NCBI GenBank assembly: GCA_021789695.1 | Contig: JAJYJH010000021.1 | Coordinates: 1 to 32,387 of the forward strand | DNA length: 32,387 nucleotides | Source: a bacterium | Lineage (GTDB): Bacteria > Elusimicrobiota > Elusimicrobia > Elusimicrobiales > UBA9959 | Direction: 5' to 3' | Shown here: in pieces, positions 15,374 to 21,637 of the stretch | Numbering within the stretch: position 1 is the first letter of the stretch | Layout of the letters: each line of letters opens with the position of its first letter | Notes under the pieces: generated by a model | What the model was told of the DNA's origin: nothing | What the model saw: the letters and a program-made list of their open reading frames with translations, nothing else | Database searches by the model: none | Position numbers and translations under genes: made by a program

Positions 15374-15949
15374 TCAGTTGATTGCGGCGGAGCCGTGGCG
15401 GCTTTCCGCGGCCGCAGAACCCGGCCGGGAAGACCTGCGCAGCAGATAAAGGTAGTAATAAGAGTAATAGCCGGCCAGGATAAAAAAAACGGCGAGCGTA
15501 GCCGGACTGCCGGATATTTCGCCCAAGCTCCGCGACATGGCGGCCGCTGGGTCCGACGGAGGCGGCGCGGAAACGTAAAGCCCGGCGGCGTAGCGGTAGA
15601 CGAGGCGCCCCAGAAAGAGGAGAGAGACGGCTATGCCTGCGTAAGCGTGCGGGACATAGTAGAGCTTAGCGTCACGCACCTCGAAACGGGTCCGCCTCGC
15701 GGCCCATGCGGCCACCGAGATCCCGGCCGCCAGGCCGGCGGAGACGGCCGCGGCGCCGGCCACTGACCTTGCGGCCGGCGCGATGAGCGCCAGGCCCAGC
15801 GCCGAGAAGAGCCCGATTCGCAGCATGAGCGCACCGCGCCTGACACGCTGGGGACCGAAACTCCGGCGCAAGCGTCTGTAGACGAAAAAAGCCGCTACCC
15901 CGGCTCCGACGGCCGCGCCTATTAACTTGTCCAGGTGTTCAGCGGTCAT
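15374..15949 (-). CDS. CcdC-like (DUF1453) membrane protein
   Basis: 191 aa with about five hydrophobic segments (about 10-22, 42-60, 64-84, 100-118, 150-170). The pattern FFVYRRLRRSFGPQ near the N-terminus, then RTRFEVRDAKLYYVPHAYAGIA and LLFLGRLVYRY, fits the DUF1453/CcdC-like family of small integral membrane proteins. CcdC in Bacillus is linked to cytochrome c biogenesis but is not essential for it, and no cytochrome genes are seen here. The gene starts 2 nt after the xseB stop and so ends the rarA-xseA-xseB operon. The family call is from memory of the motif. Confidence 0.58.
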   Translation of the reverse strand: MTAEHLDKLIGAAVGAGVAAFFVYRRLRRSFGPQRVRRGALMLRIGLFSALGLALIAPAARSVAGAAAVSAGLAAGISVAAWAARRTRFEVRDAKLYYVPHAYAGIAVSLLFLGRLVYRYAAGLYVSAPPPSDPAAAMSRSLGEISGSPATLAVFFILAGYYSYYYLYLLRRSSRPGSAAAESRHGSAAIN

Positions 15950-15951
15950 CG

Positions 15952-16227
15952 CTAATGGCCGGCGGGGCGGCCCGCCTGCTTTCCCCCTTCCTCGTCCTCG
16001 AAGTCCTCGAGCTTCAGTTTGCCTTCGGCGTCCTTCTTCAGGACCTCGATCTTTCGCTTCACTTCCTCGAGCTTCACGGAGAGCTCCTTGGAGATGGCCA
16101 CGCCCTCCTCGAAGAGCGTAAGCGACTCCTCTATGGGCGTCGTCTCGTCCTCGAGCCTGGCCACTATCTCCTCGAGCTTGCCGAGCTTCTCCTCGAAACC
16201 GCCTGCGTTCTTTTTAGCCGTCACCAT
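15952..16227 (-). CDS. xseB: exodeoxyribonuclease VII small subunit
   Basis: 91 aa, usual XseB size. FEEKLGKLEEIVARLEDE and PIEESLTLFEEGVAISKEL are the family signature, a two-helix coiled coil. Six XseB copies wrap each XseA to form exonuclease VII, which degrades single-stranded DNA from either end in the cytoplasm. The C-terminal 25 residues are an acidic and then Gly-rich tail. The ATG overlaps the xseA stop by 7 bp, giving coupled expression. Confidence 0.94.
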   Translation of the reverse strand: MVTAKKNAGGFEEKLGKLEEIVARLEDETTPIEESLTLFEEGVAISKELSVKLEEVKRKIEVLKKDAEGKLKLEDFEDEEGGKQAGRPAGH

Positions 16228-17495
16228 AAAGTCTCCTGTTGCGGCCCCTGGCCGCCTTTTTCCGCTCTCTTCGCCGGCGGCCGCGGCTTTTCTCCGGCGC
16301 CGCGCCCCACCACTTCCGCCTCCGCCCGCCCCTCGGCGAACTGCAGGCTCAGCCGGTCGCCAGGAGAAAGGGAGGCCGCGCTCTTCACGGCCCTGCCCCC
16401 GGCGTCCTTCACCACCGCGTAGCCCTTCTTGAGCGGGAACAGCGGGCTAAGCGCGTTGAGCTTGGCCGTCTGCAGATTCAGGCGCTCGCCGGCGCGGCGC
16501 AGCCTGTCCGAGGAGGCCGCGAACAGCCCTTCCACCGCGTCGTCGAGCCGGCGCACCGGCCGCTCCAGCAGCACCAGCGGGTTGACCATCGGCCGGCTGG
16601 AGACCAGGCGGTGGAACTTGCCCTGCAGGTTCTCGTAGTAGATGCGCAGGCCCTGCAGCAGCCGCTTCTCTAGCTGCGCTATGTGCGCGGCCAGCTCCAC
16701 CTTGCTCTTCACTACTAGTTCCGCGGCGGCCGAGGGCGTGGGCGCCCGCAGGTCCGCCACGAAATCGGCTATAGTGAAATCGGTTTCGTGGCCTACGCAG
16801 GAGATAACCGGTATCTTAGAACCGGCGATGGCGCGGGCGACTATCTCCTCGTTGAAGGCCCACAGGTCCTCCATGGAGCCTCCGCCGCGCCCGACGAGCA
16901 GCACGTCCACGTCATGGAAGCCCTCGTTCAGGTCCTTTATGGCCTGCGCTATCTCCTCTTTGGAGCCCGGGCCCTGCACCTTCACGGGCGCGATGATGAT
17001 GTGCATGTTGGCGTAACGCCGCTTCAATATGGAAAGGATGTCCCGTATGGCGGCGCCCGTAGGCGAGGTGACCACCGCGATTTTCTGCGGCAGCGCGGGT
17101 ATCGGGCGCTTGCGGCCCGGGTCGAAGAGCCCTTCGGAGGCCAGCTTTTTCTTCAACTGCTCAAAGGCGAGCTGCAGCGGGCCGACGCCGGCCGGCTCGA
17201 TGGCCTTGGCCATCAGCTGGTACTTGCTCTGCTTGTCGTACGTGGTGATATTGCCACGCACCCGCACCAGCAGGCCGTTGGCCAGCTCGAACTTAAGCCC
17301 CTGCGTGAAGCCGCGGAACATGACGCCGGAAATGTTAGACGCCGCGTCCTTCAGGTCAAAATAGGTATGGCCGAGCGAGGAGACCTTGAGTCCCGAGAGC
17401 TCGCCCTCCACCCACAGCTCGCGGAAATTGGTCTCGAGCAGGGACTTGATGCCCTGGCTGAGTTCGCTCACGGTATATACCCTGGGGCCGGTCAT
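16221..17495 (-). CDS. xseA: exodeoxyribonuclease VII large subunit
   Basis: 424 aa. An N-terminal OB-fold (about 1-105, with YTVSELSQGIKSLLE and LWVEGELSGLK) binds single-stranded DNA. The catalytic domain has VTSPTGAAIRD (142-152) and GRGGGSMEDLWAFNEE (from 202), the nuclease signature, followed by ISCVGHETD. A helical region and a C-terminal basic segment complete the protein. The last about 30 residues are Arg/Gly/Pro-rich, an extension beyond the typical end. It overlaps xseB by 7 bp and lies 25 nt after rarA. Confidence 0.95.
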   Translation of the reverse strand: MTGPRVYTVSELSQGIKSLLETNFRELWVEGELSGLKVSSLGHTYFDLKDAASNISGVMFRGFTQGLKFELANGLLVRVRGNITTYDKQSKYQLMAKAIEPAGVGPLQLAFEQLKKKLASEGLFDPGRKRPIPALPQKIAVVTSPTGAAIRDILSILKRRYANMHIIIAPVKVQGPGSKEEIAQAIKDLNEGFHDVDVLLVGRGGGSMEDLWAFNEEIVARAIAGSKIPVISCVGHETDFTIADFVADLRAPTPSAAAELVVKSKVELAAHIAQLEKRLLQGLRIYYENLQGKFHRLVSSRPMVNPLVLLERPVRRLDDAVEGLFAASSDRLRRAGERLNLQTAKLNALSPLFPLKKGYAVVKDAGGRAVKSAASLSPGDRLSLQFAEGRAEAEVVGRGAGEKPRPPAKRAEKGGQGPQQETLW

Positions 17496-17520
17496 TTCTC
17501 TAGCCTATGGCTGTGCCGCA

Positions 17521-18873
17521 TCAAGAGCTGTGCTCCTCAGGGCGGCCCCCCCGCAGGCGCTTGAGGCGTTTGGCGATCTCCGCCTCGAAGCCCTGGTCCG
17601 TTGGTTCATAGAACCGCACGGGATCGGGCATATACTGCTGCTTCACGTAATGCCCGTCAAAATCGTGCGGATATTTATAGCCCTTGCCGTGGCCGAGGGC
17701 TTCTCCGTCCTTACTGGCGTCGCGCAGATGCAGCGGCACGGCGCGCTCTGGGCCGTTCTTCACTTCCTGCTGCGCCGCGTCCACCGCCATATAGGAGGCG
17801 TTGGACTTGGGCGAGCAGGCCACGTAGATGGCCGCCTGCGCCAGTATTATGCGCGCCTCCGGCATGCCCAGCACCTCGGCCGAATTGAAGGCGTTCTGGG
17901 CCAGCACCAGCGCCATCGGGTTGGCGTTGCCCACGTCCTCCGAGGCGCAGATCAGGATGCGCCGCGCCACGAAGCGCGGGTCCTCGCCGGCCTCGAGCAT
18001 CTTAGCCAGCCAGTACACCGCGGCGTCGGGATCCGAGCCGCGCATGCTCTTGATGAAAGCGGAGATATGGTCGTAATGTTCGTCGGAGCTGCGGTCATAG
18101 CGCAGGCTGCGGCGCTGTATGCTCTCGCGGGCCACGGCCTCGTCTATGCGCCGCACGCCGTCCCCTCCGGGCTTGGTGGTCACGGCGGCGAGCTCCAGAG
18201 CGTTGAGCAGCCGGCGGGCGTCGCCGGAGCAGTTGTCCACCAGGTATTTTTTCGCGCCCGGAGTGAACTCCGCCTTGAGGTTCGCGAGGCCCTCAGGGTG
18301 GGTGACGGCCCGGTCGAAGATATCGGAGAGGTGCTCGGTTTTCAGCGGCTTGAACTCCACCACGATGAAGCGGCTGAGCAGCGCCTGGTTGATGTAGAAG
18401 AACGGGTTCTCCGTGGTCATCCCTATCAGGATGATCTCGCCCTTCTCCACGCTGGGAAGCAGCACGTCCTGCTGCGTTCGGTTGAAATGGTGTATCTCGT
18501 CCAACACCAGCAGCACGCGCTGGTTTTTGGCGAGGCCGGAGCCGAGGCCGCGGGAATACTCGATGATCTTGCGCAGGTCCGGCACGCCGGCCAGCACGGC
18601 GTTCAACTCGAACACCTTGGCGTTGGCGCGGCCGGCTATGTGGCGCGCGAGAGCCGTCTTGCCGCAGCCCGGCGGGCCGTAGAACACGGCGGACTTGAGT
18701 GTGCCGGCCTCTATGGCGCGGCGCAGCAGCTTGCCCTCGCCAAGTATCTCGTCCTGGCCGGAGAACTCAGAAAGTTCCTTAGGCGCCAGGCGAGCGGCGA
18801 GCGGCCGGTAGGCCGGCCCGCCCTCGGGTTCCGCCAGCGCCGGGGGATTATCTTCAAAAAGGGATTCCGGCAT
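17521..18873 (-). CDS. rarA: replication-associated recombination protein A (RarA/MgsA)
   Basis: 450 aa AAA+ ATPase of the clamp-loader clade. RPLAARLAPKELSEFSGQDEIL is the family N-terminal signature. Walker A is GPPGCGKT (66-73) and Walker B LVLDEIH (ending about 128); the sensor region is MTTENPFFYINQALLSR, and the C-terminal tetramerisation region contains HISAFIKSMRGSDPDAAVYWLA and FVARRILICASEDVGNANP. RarA/MgsA acts at stalled replication forks in the cytoplasm. The start codon directly follows the zapA stop (TGAATG), so translation is coupled. Confidence 0.95.
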   Translation of the reverse strand: MPESLFEDNPPALAEPEGGPAYRPLAARLAPKELSEFSGQDEILGEGKLLRRAIEAGTLKSAVFYGPPGCGKTALARHIAGRANAKVFELNAVLAGVPDLRKIIEYSRGLGSGLAKNQRVLLVLDEIHHFNRTQQDVLLPSVEKGEIILIGMTTENPFFYINQALLSRFIVVEFKPLKTEHLSDIFDRAVTHPEGLANLKAEFTPGAKKYLVDNCSGDARRLLNALELAAVTTKPGGDGVRRIDEAVARESIQRRSLRYDRSSDEHYDHISAFIKSMRGSDPDAAVYWLAKMLEAGEDPRFVARRILICASEDVGNANPMALVLAQNAFNSAEVLGMPEARIILAQAAIYVACSPKSNASYMAVDAAQQEVKNGPERAVPLHLRDASKDGEALGHGKGYKYPHDFDGHYVKQQYMPDPVRFYEPTDQGFEAEIAKRLKRLRGGRPEEHSS

Positions 18874-19200
18874 TCAGGGCAGGTGCTCCCAGGGCGGTTC
18901 CGAGGCTTCCTCTCCAAGCGTTTTGCGCAGCTTTTCCACCATCTCGTCTATCTTCTTGGAATCGGCCGTCTGATTGGTCTCGGACCTCTGCTTCAGGTTA
19001 TAAAGCTCCGCGGCGAAGTCGTAGGCGGCCAGAATGGCCAGTTTGGAAGAGTCGGCTATCTTTAGCCTGGTCTCTATCGTCTTTATCTTCTCCTCCACCT
19101 GGTTGGCTATTCCCTCCATCTCCAACGCCGAGAGGCCGTCCACTCCGGGGAACTTTATGACGCGGTTGCAGATCTTCCGCTCGAAATCGTTACTATTCAT
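18874..19200 (-). CDS. zapA: cell division protein ZapA-like
   Basis: 108 aa from the ATG at 19200, which has GAGGAAGG at proper spacing; a GTG one codon upstream is possible. The N-terminus VIKFPGVDGLSALEMEGIANQVEEKI corresponds to the ZapA head domain, here without the usual I.I.G start. The middle SKLAILAAYDFAAELYNLKQ is the conserved ZapA helix, followed by a coiled-coil tail. ZapA bundles FtsZ protofilaments at the division ring. It overlaps the coiled-coil gene upstream by 8 bp. In many bacteria zapA follows pheST; here about 2.4 kb with a two-component pair and an intron-like element lie between them. Confidence 0.8.
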   Translation of the reverse strand: MNSNDFERKICNRVIKFPGVDGLSALEMEGIANQVEEKIKTIETRLKIADSSKLAILAAYDFAAELYNLKQRSETNQTADSKKIDEMVEKLRKTLGEEASEPPWEHLP

Positions 19201-19456
19201 CACCTTCCTCGAACAGGCCCGGTTGCAGTTCGTCCCCCTTCTCTATCCTGGCGCAGATGCGCTCCAGACGGCGCCGCACTCTGGCCTTGAAATCAGCAAG
19301 TTCCCGCGCCGCGGCGTTCCCCGAGGCGGACTTGCCGCGTGCCGCACCCAGCATCTCCACCTGTTTTCTGAGAACCTCGTTCTCCTCCCTTAGCCGCGCG
19401 ATGAGGACGGAGGCGTCGGAGACGAGCTTCTCCAGGCTCCTGATGCGGTTGTGCAT
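19193..19456 (-). CDS. short coiled-coil protein, ZapB-like
   Basis: 87 aa. Residues 2-40 (RIRSLEKLVSDASVLIARLREENEVLRKQVEML) are a heptad-patterned coiled coil with the L..L..EN..L pattern of ZapB or FtsB-like division proteins. A Gly/Ala linker and a second basic helix (FKARVRRRLERICARIE) follow, ending acidic. Translational overlap with zapA supports a division role; the ZapB name rests on this context and the coiled coil only. The ATG is 6 nt after a perfect TATAAT and has no Shine-Dalgarno, suggesting a leaderless transcript. Confidence 0.65.
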   Translation of the reverse strand: MHNRIRSLEKLVSDASVLIARLREENEVLRKQVEMLGAARGKSASGNAAARELADFKARVRRRLERICARIEKGDELQPGLFEEGDE

Positions 19457-19462
19457 TGATAA

Positions 19463-19468
19463 ATTATA
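19463..19468 (-). promoter_or_regulatory. -10 box (TATAAT) for the zapBA-rarA-xseAB operon
   Basis: Perfect TATAAT on the minus strand, 6 nt before the ATG at 19456. The natural initiation point would fall on or next to the A of the ATG. The surrounding 40 nt are AT-rich against a GC-rich background. No clear TTGACA-like -35 was found. Confidence 0.5.
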
Positions 19469-19511
19469 GTAAACAATACGGGGAACGGGAGAGAACGCCG
19501 GCCGGACCGCC

Positions 19512-20564
19512 CTATTTCCAGACCGGCAGGCGGAAATAGAACCGCGCCCCCCGCCCAGGCTCGCTTTCCGCCATCAGGACGCTGCCGTGCGCCTCCAGAA
19601 ACTCCCTCGAGGCTTTCAGCCCTATACCGAAGCCGGCCGCCTCTTTGGCCGCGGTCTCGGTCCGGTAAAAGCCGGAAAGCACCTTTTTTATCTCTTCGCG
19701 CGCTATCCCTATGCCGGTGTCGCTGACTGAAACCTCTACCTGCCCGTCAGCGCCCGGTTCGGAGACGGTTATCGACACTTTGCCGCCGGACGGCGTATAC
19801 TTCACGCCGTTGCCCATCAGGTTCCCTATTATCAGGCCTATCACGTCAGGGTCGCATTTCACCGGGACTATCTCCACGGGGAAGGAGGTGGTTATGGACA
19901 CTCCCTTCTCCTCGGCCAACACGTCGAGCGGGGCCAGCAGCCCGTCCACCAGCTGGCGCAGTTCCACCCTCTGCAGTTCCAGCCTGAATTTACCGGACTC
20001 TAGCCTCGCCTTTGCCAGAAAGGTCTTGACCAGTCTCGACAGTTTGCCCCTGGTCTCTGCCATTATGGCGTAGAACTTCTTGCGGTTCGGGGCTATATTC
20101 TCCCCCTCCTCCTCCTCCTCCAGCAGGTTGGAGGCGAGGCTTATCGCGACCAGCGCGTTGCTCACTTCGTGGCTGACCAGCGAGACCATCTCGGACCTCA
20201 GAGCCGCCAGCCGGCGCTCGCGGTACATGAACCGCCTTATTTTGCAGAGCGAGACCGCCGTTACGGACAAGAAAAGGACCCTGGCCATGGCGTTCCAGTA
20301 GGCGATCGCCTCGGAATTGTACACGTGCCCGGCATCTATGTCCGTCAGATGCCAGATCACGCCGGCGGCCACTGAAACCAGAAGGCCGGTAGGGGCGCCT
20401 ATGAACCAGGCCGCCAGCGCGACCGGGAAAAGATAGAAGAAGGAGACGCTGATCTCGTAGCCCAGCGCGTAGTCCGCCCAGCCCACCAGGGCGAGCAGCG
20501 CGATGATAAGGACCCAGACGACGGCCTTGTGTTTTCCCAAGTACCTGAAAAAATCCGCGCGCAT
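19512..20564 (-). CDS. membrane sensor histidine kinase
   Basis: 350 aa. Four hydrophobic segments (about 14-34, 39-58, 60-76, 92-108) form an N-terminal membrane sensor with almost no periplasmic loop. A short linker leads to the HisKA domain with the H-box VSLVSHEVSNAL (phospho-acceptor His132). The HATPase_c domain has the N-box NLMGNGVKYT, G1 SDTGIG and G2 GFGIGL, so it is apparently active. An acidic LEEEEEGE insert lies in the dimerisation helices. It is divergent from a CheY-like regulator 103 nt away, its likely partner. The ATG has no Shine-Dalgarno; TAGAAT lies 6 nt upstream. Confidence 0.92.
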   Translation of the reverse strand: MRADFFRYLGKHKAVVWVLIIALLALVGWADYALGYEISVSFFYLFPVALAAWFIGAPTGLLVSVAAGVIWHLTDIDAGHVYNSEAIAYWNAMARVLFLSVTAVSLCKIRRFMYRERRLAALRSEMVSLVSHEVSNALVAISLASNLLEEEEEGENIAPNRKKFYAIMAETRGKLSRLVKTFLAKARLESGKFRLELQRVELRQLVDGLLAPLDVLAEEKGVSITTSFPVEIVPVKCDPDVIGLIIGNLMGNGVKYTPSGGKVSITVSEPGADGQVEVSVSDTGIGIAREEIKKVLSGFYRTETAAKEAAGFGIGLKASREFLEAHGSVLMAESEPGRGARFYFRLPVWK

Positions 20565-20570
20565 GCGGAT

Positions 20571-20576
20571 ATTCTA
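20571..20576 (-). promoter_or_regulatory. candidate -10 box for the histidine kinase gene
   Basis: TAGAAT (5 of 6 to consensus), 6 nt before the ATG at 20564, the same geometry as the zapB start. A leaderless mRNA is possible. Confidence 0.4.
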
Positions 20577-20614
20577 TCACTTTCCTGCGCGGCGCGCGGC
20601 GGCGGGTTTATTTG

Positions 20615-20620
20615 TATAGT
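20615..20620 (+). promoter_or_regulatory. candidate -10 box for the response regulator gene
   Basis: TATAGT in an AT-rich patch (5 of 6 to consensus), 47 nt before the ATG at 20668. It faces away from the kinase promoter, so the two genes would share a 103-nt control region. Confidence 0.35.
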
Positions 20621-20667
20621 AACCCCGCCGTCCGTTAAGGCCGGTTCGCGGGGGAGGGTAACAATCC

Positions 20668-21048
20668 ATGTCATCGTTCATGGTGATAGAAGACGATCTT
20701 TCCATGCGTTTCCTGGTCAAGGAGACGCTGAAATATCTCGGCCACACGGAAATAGTCTCCGTGGACAACGTCGAGTCGGCTCTTGGATATCTGAAGGCTG
20801 GGAAAGTGCCGGAGCTGATGTTCCTTGACCTGATACTGCCCGGGGAGCCGGGCTATTCCCTGGCCAAATACGTGAGGGAGAGCCACCCGGAGGTTAAGAT
20901 TATAGTTGTGACCGGCCTGAGCGAGGAGCAGTTGCTGCGCCGCCTCCCGGGACGCAACTACGACGCCGTCCTGTACAAGCCTTTCGACCACCGCCAGCTG
21001 AAGGAAGCCGTTGAAAAGTTTTCCCCTAGTACCCGCGGCAGGGAATAG
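20668..21048 (+). CDS. single-domain (CheY-like) response regulator
   Basis: 126 aa, receiver domain only. The acidic pocket is E8-D9-D10, the phospho-acceptor Asp54 lies in FLDLILPG, Thr82 in VVTG, and Lys104 in YKPF, so all key residues are present. There is no DNA-binding or enzymatic output domain; it may act by protein binding or as a phosphorelay intermediate. GGGGAGG precedes the ATG by about 10 nt. The gene is divergent from the histidine kinase, the probable cognate partner, and runs into the group II intron-like element on the other strand. Confidence 0.92.
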   Translation: MSSFMVIEDDLSMRFLVKETLKYLGHTEIVSVDNVESALGYLKAGKVPELMFLDLILPGEPGYSLAKYVRESHPEVKIIVVTGLSEEQLLRRLPGRNYDAVLYKPFDHRQLKEAVEKFSPSTRGRE

Positions 21049-21068
21049 GATAGGGGCGGAGGCGAATG

Positions 21069-21352
21069 TGCCGCCGGACGTGCGGGTACGCATCCGGCGG
21101 TTCAGAAAGCGGCTTTAACCTCCACACCTGCGAAGTCCGGCGCATAAGCGCTTCGACGTTTCCATCACGCCCGGCGCAGCCGCCTCCGACCGGACGGATA
21201 CATCCCCGTCCTCGGCGTACTGCATGAACGCGCGGCCACGCTTCTTTCAGCGTGTGCCTCGCGCCATACTGCCTTGCGCTTCGCCCGAGTTCCCTGCGAC
21301 CTGTCTCTCCGGAGGACTTTCACCTCCAAGCTTGGTTTCATGCCGGGCGCAG
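21069..21352 (-). mobile_element. ORF-less group IIC intron-like element
   Basis: Read on the minus strand, the element starts CTGCGCCCGGCATGAAACC, like the group II 5' end GUGCGCCCGGC with G1 replaced by C. GGAGGTGAAAGTCCTCC (21327-21311) follows, then a CGCAAGGC segment (21278-21271) and CGCTGAAAGAAGCG (21252-21239), the order seen in domain I of IIC introns. Near the 3' end GAACCGCCGGATGCG pairs with CGCACGTCCGGCGGC (21103-21069): a domain V hairpin with the CGC triad typical of class C (21099-21097) and the two-base CG bulge. Much of distal domain I and domain II appears missing, no reverse transcriptase is present, and I find no domain VI. It lies 3 nt behind a terminator T-run, the classic IIC site. 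Likely a deletion derivative or relic; splicing ability is doubtful. This fills the longest gene-free stretch (21049-21399). Confidence 0.75.
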
Positions 21353-21354
21353 AT

Positions 21355-21377
21355 AAAAAAACCGGACTTTCGTCCGG
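21355..21377 (-). terminator. rho-independent terminator of the infC-pheT-TSCPD operon
   Basis: CCGGAC-GAAA-GTCCGG, a perfect 6-bp stem with a GNRA tetraloop, is followed by seven T on the minus strand, 23 nt after the stop of the TSCPD gene. The intron-like element begins right after the T-run. Confidence 0.9.
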
Positions 21378-21399
21378 CCCGCACCCCTCCGCTCAAGGT

Positions 21400-21636
21400 T
21401 CAGAGAACGCTCTCCAGGGCCCGGGCCAATTGGTCCGAGCAGGAGGTCGGTTTGCTGCCGCAGGTTATGCCTTTTAGCCTCAGGACCGCCTCCTTGACAG
21501 GCATCCCCTCCAGCAGCAGAGACAGCGCCTTCAAATTCCCTGGACAGCCGCTGGAGAACGACACGCCTGTCAACCTTCCTCCCCGCACGCTGAAAGAGAC
21601 CTCCCGCGCGCAGACGCCATTGAGCTTGCGCCTCAT
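21400..21636 (-). CDS. TSCPD-domain protein (TIGR03905 type)
   Basis: 78 aa. The small conserved family is recognised by VCAREVSFSVRGGRL, SSGCPGNLKALSLLLEGM and ITCGSKPTSCSDQLARAL, the last being the TSCPD signature with Ser in place of Pro. The four conserved Cys suggest metal binding; the TSCPD domain also occurs at the C-terminus of class II ribonucleotide reductases, but no function is established for the stand-alone form. The ATG is 1 nt after the pheT stop, so it is coupled to the phenylalanyl-tRNA synthetase genes, and it is followed by the operon terminator. Confidence 0.82.
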   Translation of the reverse strand: MRRKLNGVCAREVSFSVRGGRLTGVSFSSGCPGNLKALSLLLEGMPVKEAVLRLKGITCGSKPTSCSDQLARALESVL

Positions 21637-21637
21637 A

